Positions 45,241 to 53,762 of a stretch of 64,000 nt of DNA are shown one piece after another. The DNA lies in NCBI RefSeq assembly GCF_000250655.1, contig NC_016935.1:2932001-2996000 (forward strand), read 5' to 3'. Each line of letters begins with the position of its first letter. Position 1 is the stretch's first letter. This stretch comes from Paenibacillus mucilaginosus 3016 (GTDB taxonomy: Bacteria > Bacillota > Bacilli > Paenibacillales > NBRC-103111). The notes under the pieces are model-generated. The model did not search any database. It saw only the letters and a list, made by a program, of their open reading frames with translations, and had not been told where the DNA came from. The translations under genes and the position numbers were made by a program.

Positions 45241-45254
45241 GAAGCTTCTTTTTT
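45217..45254 (+). terminator. Terminator overlapping regulator stop codon
   Basis: GCTTCC and GGAAGC form a six-pair stem with a 15-base loop, followed by TTCTTTTTT. The stop codon lies in the loop. The gene-free stretch that follows (45255-45560) holds about seven degenerate RGRTGCTTT repeats at 45302-45410 and the promoter region of the next operon. Confidence 0.6.
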
Positions 45255-45560
45255 GGCTGCATGCACTCGTATGGACCCTCATCCCCCACTTGAGCCCAGG
45301 GGCGCTTTGATCAGATGCTTTGACTTTGACAGGTACTTTGACAAGGTGCTTTAACCGGTACTCTGGGCAGATGCTTTGGTATGAGGTGCTTTTTCTTCAG
45401 ATGCGAAAATGATAACGCTCCCAAAAAAATCGGACGCCCACCCAAATTATGACCCACTGCCGGATAAACGCAAAGCGGACTACAATAATAAACACAGGGG
45501 AACCATCTCCGGTGCAGCGAAAGATGGTTATACACTCAGGAACTGAAGGGGGATCAGCCC

Positions 45561-46898
45561 ATGAGACAGAAGAAAGCGAAAATGATATCGGTACTGTCGG
45601 TGACGGCGTTGTTCGCAGGGGTGCTGGCAGGCTGCGGCGGCGCGGCGGAGAAGGAAGAAACGGCTGGAGGAAGCACACCGCAGGGAGAGGGCAAGACGGT
45701 CACGATTTCTCTGCTGACCGACAATACGCAGGATGCGGTGAACCAGGCCAAAGGCGTGATCGAGGCCTTCGAAGCCAAATATCCGAACATCCAGGTCGAG
45801 CATGAGACGCGTCCGGGCGGGGGCGAGGGCGACAACCTCGTGAAGACGAGGCTGGCTACCGGCGACATGACCGACGTGTTCTGGTACAATGCCGGGTCAC
45901 TGATGCAAGCGCTTAACCCCGAGCAGAACCTCGTCGACCTGACGAATGAGCCGTTCATGAAGAACGTCGTGGATTCTTTCAAACCGACGGTGATGTTCAA
46001 AGACAAGCTGTATGCAGGCCCGCTCGGCTCGACGATGGGCGGGGGCTGGCTGTATAACAAGAAGGTCTACTCGCAGCTGGGGCTGAGCGTACCGAAGACG
46101 TGGGCGGAGCTCATGGCGAACAATGAGAAAATCAAGGCTGCGGGGATCACGCCCGTGATCGGCTCCTTCAAGGATGACTGGACCACCCAGATCGTCGTCC
46201 TGGCCGACTACTACAATGTTCAGGCGCAGACGCCGAAGTTCGCCGACGACTATACGGCCAACAAGGCGAAGTTCGCGGATACGCCGGCGGCGCTCCGCAG
46301 CTTCGAGAAGCTGGAGGAGATCGGGAAGAAGGGCTACTTCAACAAGGACTTCCTGGCAACGACCTACGATGCCGGCCTGAAGATGATCGCCGAAGGCAAG
46401 GGCGCCCACTATCCGATGCTGACCTTTGCGATTCCGGCGATCGAGCAGAACTACCCGGACCAGATCGGCGATATCGGCTTCTTCGCCCAGCCGGGCGACA
46501 GCCCGGACGTGAACGGCCTGACGGTATGGGTATCGAACGGCGCTTATATTTACAAGAAGAGCGAGCATATTGAGGAAGCCAAAAAATTCGTCGAGTTCAC
46601 CTCCTCCATCGAGGGCATCGAAGCGCTGACGAAGATGTCGAAGCCGTCAGGCCCGCTGCTCGTCAAGGAGGCGAAGCTGCCGGACAACGTGCCGCAGGTG
46701 GTCAAGGATATGATGCCTTACTTTGACACGAACAAAACGGCGCCGGCGCTGGAGTTCGTCTCCCCGATCAAGGGGCCGAGCCTGGCGCAGATTACAACCG
46801 AGGTGGGAGCGGGCTTCAAGCCGGCCAAGGAGGGCGCACAGCTCTACGACAAGGATGTGGAGAAGCAGGCGAAGCAGCTGGGCCTTCAGGGCTGGTAA
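45561..46898 (+). CDS. Sugar-binding lipoprotein of ABC importer, 445 aa
   Basis: The binding subunit of a CUT1-type importer. The lipobox is VLAGC with Cys25. The mature fold starts TVTISLLTDNTQDAVNQAKG; blocks VEHETRPGGGEGDNLVKTRL and GGGWLYNKKVYSQLGL are typical of this family. AAGGGGGATC precedes the ATG. It is followed, after a strong hairpin, by two permeases and GH78, which points to rhamnose-containing oligosaccharides (for example from rhamnogalacturonan) as substrate. That substrate is inferred from context. Confidence 0.92.
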   Translation: MRQKKAKMISVLSVTALFAGVLAGCGGAAEKEETAGGSTPQGEGKTVTISLLTDNTQDAVNQAKGVIEAFEAKYPNIQVEHETRPGGGEGDNLVKTRLATGDMTDVFWYNAGSLMQALNPEQNLVDLTNEPFMKNVVDSFKPTVMFKDKLYAGPLGSTMGGGWLYNKKVYSQLGLSVPKTWAELMANNEKIKAAGITPVIGSFKDDWTTQIVVLADYYNVQAQTPKFADDYTANKAKFADTPAALRSFEKLEEIGKKGYFNKDFLATTYDAGLKMIAEGKGAHYPMLTFAIPAIEQNYPDQIGDIGFFAQPGDSPDVNGLTVWVSNGAYIYKKSEHIEEAKKFVEFTSSIEGIEALTKMSKPSGPLLVKEAKLPDNVPQVVKDMMPYFDTNKTAPALEFVSPIKGPSLAQITTEVGAGFKPAKEGAQLYDKDVEKQAKQLGLQGW

Positions 46899-46916
46899 CC
46901 GCTGCCGATTATGACC

Positions 46917-46963
46917 GGAAGCGCCGGCCTGGATGCACCCGCTGCACGGGCCGGCCCGCTTCC
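46917..46963 (+). other. Intercistronic hairpin between binding protein and permease
   Basis: GGAAGC-GCCGGCC pairs with GGCCGG-CCCGCTTCC around a central loop. There is no T-run. It is the third such hairpin at the same position in an importer operon of this window. Confidence 0.5.
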
Positions 46964-46985
46964 TGAAAGACTGGAGTGAGAGAGC

Positions 46986-47852
46986 ATGACCACGATATTG
47001 AAACGCACGTATTCCTATTATTTTCTGCTGCCTGCCGCCCTGATCTACATTGCGATTTTCCTGGTGCCGACCCTCATGTCGTTCTTCTTCAGCCTCACCC
47101 GATGGTCGCTGATCGAATGGAAATTCATCGGACTCGAGAACTTCATCACCTTCTTCGAAGAGCCTTCGCTGCGGATCGGATTCAAGAACACCCTGCTCTA
47201 CGCCGTCATCACCTGCGTGCTCAAAGTGGTGCTGGGCCTGCTGCTCGGCGTCTTCCTGACATCAAAAATAAGAACCAAGGGTTACCTGCGGTCTGTCATA
47301 TTCTTCCCTACGCTGGTCAGTACGATCGCGGTCGGTCTGGCCTTCAGCATGATGATGCACCCGACGCAGGGGCTTATCAACACGACGCTGGCGAAGCTTG
47401 GCATCGCCGGACCCGACTGGCTGGGCAATCCGGATCTGGCGCTGATCTCCGTGGCGCTCGTGGATGTGTGGAAGGGGGTGGGCTTCGCCACCGTCATCTA
47501 TATTGCCGGGATTCTCTCGATTCCCGAGGAGTATTATGAAGCGCTGCAGATCGACGGCGGCGGTGCGCTGCACAAGTTCTGGAACATCATCGTGCCGCTG
47601 AGCCGGCCGGCCACCAACTCCGTCATCATTCTCTCGTTCATCGGGGGCCTGCGGTCGTTCGACCTCGTATGGGCGATGACCAAGGGGGGGCCGGGCTTTT
47701 CGACGGACCTCATCGCATCCATCATCTACAAGCAGTACCAGGGAGGCTTCTACGGACTGGCTACGGCCGGCAACGTGATCTTGTTCCTCGTCGTCACGCT
47801 GCTTGCCTTCCCGCTCTATATGTACCTGAACCGGAAGGAGGCCGAACTATGA
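46986..47852 (+). CDS. Sugar ABC transporter permease, MalF type, 288 aa
   Basis: The first membrane subunit. Six membrane segments are visible, from YYFLLPAALIYIAIFLVPTL to NVILFLVVTLLAFPLYMYL. The EAA loop is YYEALQIDGGGALHKFWNII, in which the usual AA-R-DGA is changed to AL-Q-DGG. GGAGTGAGAGAGC precedes the ATG. Its stop overlaps the start of the next permease (ATGA). Confidence 0.92.
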   Translation: MTTILKRTYSYYFLLPAALIYIAIFLVPTLMSFFFSLTRWSLIEWKFIGLENFITFFEEPSLRIGFKNTLLYAVITCVLKVVLGLLLGVFLTSKIRTKGYLRSVIFFPTLVSTIAVGLAFSMMMHPTQGLINTTLAKLGIAGPDWLGNPDLALISVALVDVWKGVGFATVIYIAGILSIPEEYYEALQIDGGGALHKFWNIIVPLSRPATNSVIILSFIGGLRSFDLVWAMTKGGPGFSTDLIASIIYKQYQGGFYGLATAGNVILFLVVTLLAFPLYMYLNRKEAEL

Positions 47853-48679
47853 ACAAGGGAGCAAGAAGCTGGGGCGCGGAGATCGCGGCCGTCGGCATGA
47901 CGGTCATCCTGTTCTGGATTCCGTTCTATTTTATCATCGTCAACGCCATGAAAAATACGAAGGAGTCGTCCCTGCTGAATCTGGCCTGGCCTTCCTCGAT
48001 TCATCTCTGGGACAATATCAAGCAGGTGGTCGCGGCGAGGGATTACATGCTGCTGCGGGCCTTTTACAACTCGACGGTGCTTACGGTGCTGTCCATCCTC
48101 GTGCTCGTGTTCATCTGCGCGATGGCCGGCTATGTCATGCAGAGACGGACCGACAAGGCGACGCCGTGGATCAACTTCCTGGTCCTGTCGGGGCTCATCA
48201 TTCCCCCGGCGATCGTGCCGACGATCTGGGTGCTCGAAAGTGTCGGCCTGTTCAAGACGATGACGGGCCTCGTGCTGGTCGAGGTGGCGCTCGGATTCCC
48301 GTTCTGCGTGCTGCTTTACAAGGGCTTCATGTCCGCCATTCCGCGGGAGATCGACGAAGCGGCCATCGTGGACGGGTGCAGCGGAGTGACGCTGTTCTTC
48401 CGGATTATCCTGCCGCTCCTGCAGCCGGTGACGGCAACGATTATCGTGACTTCGTCGGTCGGTATTTTCAACGACTTCACGAACCCGCTGTACTTCTTCC
48501 CGGGCTCCAAGAATGCGACCGTGCAGCTCACGCTCTATAACTTCTCCAGCCAGTACGTCACACAGTGGAACCTGCTCTTCACGAACATTCTGCTGATTAC
48601 GCTTCCGCCGCTGCTGCTCTTTATCTTCTTCAACAAGAAAATCGTGGCAGGAATGACCGCCGGTTCCGTCAAAGGATAG
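47849..48679 (+). CDS. Sugar ABC transporter permease, MalG type, 276 aa
   Basis: The second membrane subunit. ATG 47849 overlaps the previous stop by four bases and has AAGGAGG upstream. Six membrane segments and the EAA loop EIDEAAIVDGCSGVTLFFRI are visible. It ends in IVAGMTAGSVKG. The GH78 gene follows after 49 bases, so the importer and enzyme form one operon. Confidence 0.92.
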   Translation: MNKGARSWGAEIAAVGMTVILFWIPFYFIIVNAMKNTKESSLLNLAWPSSIHLWDNIKQVVAARDYMLLRAFYNSTVLTVLSILVLVFICAMAGYVMQRRTDKATPWINFLVLSGLIIPPAIVPTIWVLESVGLFKTMTGLVLVEVALGFPFCVLLYKGFMSAIPREIDEAAIVDGCSGVTLFFRIILPLLQPVTATIIVTSSVGIFNDFTNPLYFFPGSKNATVQLTLYNFSSQYVTQWNLLFTNILLITLPPLLLFIFFNKKIVAGMTAGSVKG

Positions 48680-48728
48680 AAGACAGCGGAACAATGAACC
48701 TAATCCAAAACAATGGAGTGTGCAAACT

Positions 48729-51626
48729 ATGGGAGCCTTAACCGTTGAACGTGTCACATGCGAGTATCGTACGAATCCGCTCGGCCTCTCCGCCGCACAG
48801 CCGAGGCTCAGCTGGCAGCTGCGCTCGGACCGCCGGGGGACGCTCCAGCGCGCCTACCGGATCGTGGTGGCCGCCGGGGAAGACTGCTACGAAGATCCCC
48901 TCTGGGACTCGGGCCGCACAGAGTCGGATCAGTCCATTCAGGTGCCGTACGACGGCCCCGGGCTCTCGAGCCGCACCCGTTACTATTACCGGGTGAAGGT
49001 ATGGGACAACCACGGCCGCGAATCGGAGTGGAGCGAAACCGCGTGGTGGGAGATGGGCCTGCTGGATCATAGCGAGTGGTCAGCGCAGTGGATTACCCCG
49101 GAGGCGGGCGCCATCGATCCGCAGGAAGAGGCGGCTTTCCTGCTGCGCCGGGGCTTCGAGCTGCACGGCGGTGCAATCGCTTCCGCCCGGATCTATGCGA
49201 CGGCGGCCGGAGTGTATGAGCTCTACGTCAACGGCGAGCGGGTCTCGGATGAACTGCTCGTGCCGGGCTGGACCAGCTATCCGAACCGGCTGCAGTACCA
49301 GACGTATGACGTCACCGGGCTGCTGCAGACGGGAAGAAACGTGGCGGGCATCCGGCTCGGCGACGGCTGGTACAAGAGCGGCATGGGCTTCGAGGGCAAA
49401 AACTTCAAGTACGGCGACCGCCGGGCGGCGCTCCTGCAGCTGCACGTGAGGTACACGGACGGCCGGGAGGAGGTCATCGGGACCGACGGGACTTGGACTG
49501 CGGCGACCGGCGGGATCCGGTACTCGACGATCTATCACGGCGAGACCTATGACGCCCGGCTGGAGCCCGCGGGGTGGAGCACGGCGGAGCCTTCCGCCAT
49601 GGACGGCGGCTGGAAGCCGGTGGAGGTGCTGGACCTGCGGCTCGACACCCTCGTCGCGCAGGAGAATTCGCCTGTGCGGGTGACGGAGCGCCTGCGTCCC
49701 GTGTCCGCCTTCGTCACGCCGGCCGGCGACCATGTGCTCGATCTGGGCCAGAACATGGTCGGCCGCATGCGCTTCGAAGTCACGGCGCCGGCCGGCACGC
49801 GGATTGTGCTGCGCCATGCCGAGGTGCTCGACAAGGACGGCAACATCTACTTCGGCAATCTGCGCCCGGCGAAGCAGACGGTGGAGTACATATGCCGGGG
49901 CGGGGAAGCTGAGAGCTATGCGCCGCACTTTTCGTTCATGGGCTTCCGCTACGTCAAGGTGGAAGGCTTCCCGGGCCAGGAGAACGGGCTGCCGCTGGAG
50001 GCGTTCACCGGTGAGGTGATGCACTCGGACATGGAGCCGGCGGGCGAGTTCGACTGCTCGAACGAGCTCGTGAACCAGCTCCAGCGGAACATCCAGTGGG
50101 GCCAGCGGGGCAACTTCCTCGACGTGCCGACCGACTGCCCGCAGCGCGACGAGCGTCTCGGCTGGACCGGCGATGCGCAGGTATTCATCGGTACCGCGTT
50201 GTTCAACTACCAGGGAGGACCCTTCTTCACGAAGTGGCTTCGTGACCTGAAGGCGGAGCAGCTGCCGGACGGCGGTGTGCCGTTCGTGATCCCCGACGTG
50301 GTCGGGGGGGCGAGCTCCGCAGCCTGGGGCGATGCCGCGGTGATCTGCCCGTGGACCGTGTACCGGTATTATGACGACCGCCGTCTGCTGGCCGAGCAGT
50401 ACGACAGCATGCAGGCCTGGGTCGAGTATATCCGGGCCCAGGGCGAGAACGAATACCTGTGGAACACGGGCTTCCACTTCGGCGACTGGCTCGCGCTCGA
50501 TGCCAAGGAGAACAGCTACATCGGCGCGACCCCGAAGGAGCTGGTGGCCACGGCTTACTACGCGCATTCGACGCGGCTGCTCCGCGATTCCGCTACGGTC
50601 CTCGGGTACGAAGATGATGCCCGCCGGTATGGCGAGCTGCATCAGGGCATCGTCCGCGCGTTCCGCGAGGAATTCGTCACGGCCACAGGCCGGATCGCTT
50701 CCCCGACGCAGACGGCGCATGTGCTCGCGCTGATGTTCGATCTCGTCGACGACCGCGTCAAGCCGCGGGTGGCGAAGGATCTGAACGATCTCATCGCGGA
50801 GAACGGCTACCACCTGTCGACGGGATTCGTGGGGACGCCGTACCTGTGCTTTGCCCTCTCGAACAGCGGCTATCATGATACCGCGGTGAAGCTGCTCCTG
50901 CAGGAAAGCTACCCGGGCTGGCTGTACTCCGTCTCCAAGGGTGCGACGACCATCTGGGAGCACTGGGACAGCATCAAGCCGGACGGCTCGTTCTGGAGCG
51001 ACGACATGAACTCCTTCAACCACTACGCCTACGGGGCGATCGGGGAGTGGATGTACCGCCGGGTCGCGGGCCTCGACATGGACGACGCCGTGCCGGCGTA
51101 CAAGCGGGTGCGCATCGAGCCGCTGTTCGGCGGCCGGAAGCTCACGCATGCCAGGGCGGCGCACCGGTCGCTGTACGGCCGGGTGGAAACCGGCTGGCGT
51201 ATGGACGGGGAGGAGATCGAGGTACACGTCGAGATACCCGCGAATACCACGGCGGAGGTGGTGCTGAAGGGCGCCTCTCTGGCGGCTCTGAAGGAAGGCG
51301 GAGCGGATACCGCGGCCTCGGAAGGCGTCGAGTCGGCGGTCGGGACCGAACAGGGCGCGCGGCTCGTCGTGGGCTCGGGCACGTACCGGTTCCGCTACCG
51401 TGCAGCGGACCTGTTCCGGGTGACCTACACCCTCGAGACCACCATCCAGGACCTGCTCGAGGACGAAGCGGCCGAGCGGGCGCTGCGCAAGCACATCCCT
51501 CACCTGATGGACAGCCCGATGCTGAACTTCGCGAAGAACAACAGCCTCCGGCAGCTGAGCGAAAACGGCATGTCGCGCGTCAAGAAAGAGCAGGTCCTGG
51601 CCGTTCTGCAGGAACTGGCGGGTTAG
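48729..51626 (+). CDS. Alpha-L-rhamnosidase, GH78, 965 aa
   Basis: An intracellular GH78 enzyme that removes alpha-L-rhamnose from oligosaccharides or glycosides. N-terminal beta domains (PRLSWQLRSDRRGTLQRAYR) lead to the alpha/alpha barrel with the family signature DCPQRDERLGWTGDAQ and the later TTIWEHWDSIKPDGS, which contains the second active-site Glu. A C-terminal beta domain and about 70 extra residues (from LFRVTYTLETTIQDLL) form a helical tail. There is no signal peptide. ATG 48729 is preferred to GTG 48720. It is the last gene of the importer operon and is closed by the terminator at 51830. Confidence 0.95.
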   Translation: MGALTVERVTCEYRTNPLGLSAAQPRLSWQLRSDRRGTLQRAYRIVVAAGEDCYEDPLWDSGRTESDQSIQVPYDGPGLSSRTRYYYRVKVWDNHGRESEWSETAWWEMGLLDHSEWSAQWITPEAGAIDPQEEAAFLLRRGFELHGGAIASARIYATAAGVYELYVNGERVSDELLVPGWTSYPNRLQYQTYDVTGLLQTGRNVAGIRLGDGWYKSGMGFEGKNFKYGDRRAALLQLHVRYTDGREEVIGTDGTWTAATGGIRYSTIYHGETYDARLEPAGWSTAEPSAMDGGWKPVEVLDLRLDTLVAQENSPVRVTERLRPVSAFVTPAGDHVLDLGQNMVGRMRFEVTAPAGTRIVLRHAEVLDKDGNIYFGNLRPAKQTVEYICRGGEAESYAPHFSFMGFRYVKVEGFPGQENGLPLEAFTGEVMHSDMEPAGEFDCSNELVNQLQRNIQWGQRGNFLDVPTDCPQRDERLGWTGDAQVFIGTALFNYQGGPFFTKWLRDLKAEQLPDGGVPFVIPDVVGGASSAAWGDAAVICPWTVYRYYDDRRLLAEQYDSMQAWVEYIRAQGENEYLWNTGFHFGDWLALDAKENSYIGATPKELVATAYYAHSTRLLRDSATVLGYEDDARRYGELHQGIVRAFREEFVTATGRIASPTQTAHVLALMFDLVDDRVKPRVAKDLNDLIAENGYHLSTGFVGTPYLCFALSNSGYHDTAVKLLLQESYPGWLYSVSKGATTIWEHWDSIKPDGSFWSDDMNSFNHYAYGAIGEWMYRRVAGLDMDDAVPAYKRVRIEPLFGGRKLTHARAAHRSLYGRVETGWRMDGEEIEVHVEIPANTTAEVVLKGASLAALKEGGADTAASEGVESAVGTEQGARLVVGSGTYRFRYRAADLFRVTYTLETTIQDLLEDEAAERALRKHIPHLMDSPMLNFAKNNSLRQLSENGMSRVKKEQVLAVLQELAG

Positions 51627-51829
51627 CAGCAAGCCTGGCCGCCTGCCGGGTTGTGAACGCTGCTGTCCTGGCGCGGTCGGTCTGTAGTGACCGATTCCCA
51701 TGCAGGGATCGATCCTCCATGCTGCGTCCAGGCAGTATGCCTCATATGTCACACTTTACGCCCCTTGACGCGGGGATGCTCCGCTCGCATCCAACGGAAC
51801 TCGTGCCATGATATCCGACCTAAATAAGC

Positions 51830-51872
51830 AAAAGAACCTCCACCCGCATTCCTGCGGCACGGAGGTTCTTTT
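51830..51872. terminator. Terminator after GH78
   Basis: AAAAGAACCTCC pairs with GGAGGTTCTTTT, a 12-pair stem with an inner CCGCA/TGCGG stem, and the T-run is part of the stem base. The gene-free stretch 51627-52178 also holds a hairpin repeat and a repeat arm, described separately. Confidence 0.8.
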
Positions 51873-51897
51873 GTGTTTATGGTTAAGGGGAGGTCCG

Positions 51898-51974
51898 CTG
51901 CCCGGCGACGTATTTCGTTTTTGAAAGCGACCTTTATGCGAAGCATAACGGAGCGCAAAAACGAAACTACGAGC
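51898..51974. repeat. 77-bp hairpin repeat, copy 1
   Basis: The element begins CTGCCCGGCGACG and ends ACTACGAGCC. TTTCGTTTTTG pairs with CAAAAACGAAA, and TTATGC pairs with GCATAA across GAA at the tip. Copies 2 and 3 are at 53597 and 53686. Confidence 0.75.
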
Positions 51975-52073
51975 CCGCATTCCAGCTGCCTGTACCGCAG
52001 GGTTTGCAGTGTGCAACCGCGCGCGGGGACCGTTGAAGCGGTGAATCGATAGGTGTCGAAGAAGGTCAGACAA

Positions 52074-52138
52074 ATAGCGGAACTCAGGTTCTTTATTCGT
52101 CGGTTTTCTACGCCCTTACGATGGATAACGGAACTCAG
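52074..52138 (-). repeat. 51-bp-period repeat, left arm at IS3 element
   Basis: ATAGCGGAACTCAG (52074) and ATAACGGAACTCAG (52125) start exactly 51 bases apart, in the orientation of the left arm of the intact array at 41487. Confidence 0.8.
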
Positions 52139-52227
52139 GTATCTTATTGCTGCCAATTTGGACGCCATTGTATAAGTTTGGACTTCTGTCAATAAAGTAG
52201 ACACAAAAATGAAGGAACCCTTTAACG

Positions 52228-53052
52228 CTAAGCTGCTCTTTGTTCATGGTACATCTGTTCAAAGCGATGAGGCGTTTTATAACCCAAAGTGGAGTGGCGC
52301 CGTGTTCGGTTGTAGTAAAACTCGATGTAATTATAGAGTTCATCGGTTGCTTGTTTACGAGTTTTAAACTTGGTTTGGTACACAAGCTCTTTTTTCAATG
52401 TACTGTGAAAAGACTCGATACACGCATTGTCATAGCAGTTCCCTTTTCGACTCATGCTGCCGGTCATGAAGTAGTCTGCCAGCCGTTCTTGGTAATCACT
52501 GCTTGCATACTGAGATCCGCGGTCGGAGTGGTGGATCAAGCCAGGGGCCGGTTTCTGACGCTTGTAAGCAAGCTCCAGGGCTTCGATCACGAGCTCCCTA
52601 GTCATCCGCGCGCCTGTAGCCCAGCCCACGATTTTACGTGAATATAAGTCCATCACACTGGCTAAGTATAGCCAGCCTTCGCCAGTGGCGACATAAGTAA
52701 TATCTGTTACCCAGACCTTGTTGGGTGCCTCCACTTTAAACTGCTGATTTAGGATATTGTCATGAACAGGCATGTTGTGGTTGGAATTGGTCGTTGCTTT
52801 GTATTTTCCAACCGTAATCGACTTAAGACCCATCTCTTTCATAAGGCGACTGACCGTTTTTGAGGAGACAGCACAACCGTCTTCCTCTCGCAGAATCGCA
52901 GTAATCACGGGGCTGCCCGGGCGCTTCTTCAAACGGTAAAAGTGATGCCGGATGCGTTTTTTCAGCCACATCCGGTGCTTTTCCCGTTTACTAGGCTTGT
53001 GTTTTACCCACTTGTAATAGCCGCTTCTGGATACTTGTAAAACGGAGCACAT
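52228..53052 (-). CDS. IS3-family transposase OrfB, catalytic part
   Basis: The rve integrase core has the DDE triad in VWVTDITYV, IHHSDRGSQY and NACIESFHSTLK, and the terminal HSTLGYKTPHRFEQMY block of the IS150 group. The N-terminal HTH_21 region is KKRIRHHFYRLKKRPGSP. The frame is open upstream of this start to the slippery site in orfA, so the active product is most likely the OrfAB fusion. No internal stop or frame break is seen, so the element may be functional. Confidence 0.9.
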   Translation of the reverse strand: MCSVLQVSRSGYYKWVKHKPSKREKHRMWLKKRIRHHFYRLKKRPGSPVITAILREEDGCAVSSKTVSRLMKEMGLKSITVGKYKATTNSNHNMPVHDNILNQQFKVEAPNKVWVTDITYVATGEGWLYLASVMDLYSRKIVGWATGARMTRELVIEALELAYKRQKPAPGLIHHSDRGSQYASSDYQERLADYFMTGSMSRKGNCYDNACIESFHSTLKKELVYQTKFKTRKQATDELYNYIEFYYNRTRRHSTLGYKTPHRFEQMYHEQRAA

Positions 53053-53099
53053 CTTCTCGACACGGTACTGGAAGCGGTGTTTATAAATAAACGAAAAAA

Positions 53100-53387
53100 T
53101 CAGTCCCGGTCTTTCGTGAAGAAGTGCATTGCCTTTTTTAAGATTTCGTTCTCCTCTTGCAGTTCGCGGTTTTGCTGCTCCAACTTTTTTAGTCGTTCGT
53201 AATCCACAAAGACTTGTGATTGTTCCGAAGCTGCACTTTTCCCGTACTGTTTGATCCAGCGGCTTAAGGTACTTTTCGGAATCCCAAGTTCCCGGGCAAT
53301 CTCAATTGGCTTCTTCCCCTCCTTCTCTATATGTTCCACTGTTTTTTTCTTAAACTCACTGTCGTAACTCTCCCGCTGCTGACTCAT
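53100..53387 (-). CDS. IS3-family transposase OrfA, 95 aa
   Basis: The DNA-binding subunit: a helix-turn-helix (PIEIARELGIPKSTLSRWIK) followed by a leucine-zipper-like coiled coil (LKKLEQQNRELQEENEILKK). The slippery heptamer A-AAA-AAG is read in phase at 53139-53133 (codons TTA AAA AAG GCA). A -1 slip there joins directly to the frame leading into OrfB (GNALLHERPGLIFSFIYKHR…VEKMCSVLQ). This is the classical IS3 mechanism. Confidence 0.9.
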   Translation of the reverse strand: MSQQRESYDSEFKKKTVEHIEKEGKKPIEIARELGIPKSTLSRWIKQYGKSAASEQSQVFVDYERLKKLEQQNRELQEENEILKKAMHFFTKDRD

Positions 53388-53487
53388 GGCACACCTCGAC
53401 CTTTGTTCGTTTGTCTTTATTATAAAGGTCGTTCCTTAAGTTGTGTCCACCGTTTAGTCTACTTCCAGTTTAGGCCAAATAACGAAT

Positions 53488-53553
53488 CTGAGTTCCGCTA
53501 TGTCACAAATGAAGCAGCAATCCGCCGCAATAGCGCATCTGAGTTCCTTTATT
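53488..53553 (+). repeat. 51-bp-period repeat, right arm at IS3 element
   Basis: CTGAGTTCCGCTAT (53488) and CTGAGTTCCTTTAT (53539) start exactly 51 bases apart, inverted with respect to the arm at 52074. Confidence 0.8.
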
Positions 53554-53596
53554 TGCAGCTACATATTTCTCGAAAGCGCCTTTCCGCTATTCCAAC

Positions 53597-53674
53597 CTGC
53601 CCGGCGATGTATTTCATTTTTGGAAGCGACCTTTATGCGAAGCATAACGGAGCGCAAAAATGAAACTACGAGCC
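53597..53674. repeat. 77-bp hairpin repeat, copy 2
   Basis: TTTCATTTTTG pairs with CAAAAATGAAA, where copy 1 has TTTCGTTTTTG and CAAAAACGAAA, so both sides of the stem changed together. The inner TTATGC/GCATAA tip is unchanged. Confidence 0.75.
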
Positions 53675-53685
53675 AAGCCCTGTAC

Positions 53686-53762
53686 CTGCCCGGCGACGTA
53701 TTTCATTTTGGGAAGCGACCTTTATGCGAAGCATAACGGAGCGCAAAAATGAAACTACGAGC
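53686..53762. repeat. 77-bp hairpin repeat, copy 3, overlapping TetR stop
   Basis: This copy starts 89 bases after copy 2 and has TTTCATTTTG against CAAAATGAAA. Its right edge (ACTACGAGCT) contains the stop codon of the TetR gene read on the minus strand, so it is the 3' end of that transcript and may act as its terminator. Confidence 0.75.

Larger units (their letters stand above)
52179..53467 (-). mobile_element. IS3-family element (IS150-like), 1289 bp
   Basis: The ends are inverted: the left starts TGGACTTCTGTC…AGACACAA and the right, read inward, starts TGGAAGTAGACT…GGACACAA. The three bases GTT occur just before the left end (52176-52178) and just after the right end (53468-53470), a 3-bp target duplication as expected for IS3. 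It contains overlapping orfA and orfB on the minus strand. It sits in the centre of a 51-bp-period repeat array. Confidence 0.85.

Noticed and set aside
49080..51752. A long open frame antisense to the GH78 gene (890 codons).
   Set aside because: Arg-, His- and Val-rich shadow of a GC-rich gene, without domains or a ribosome site.
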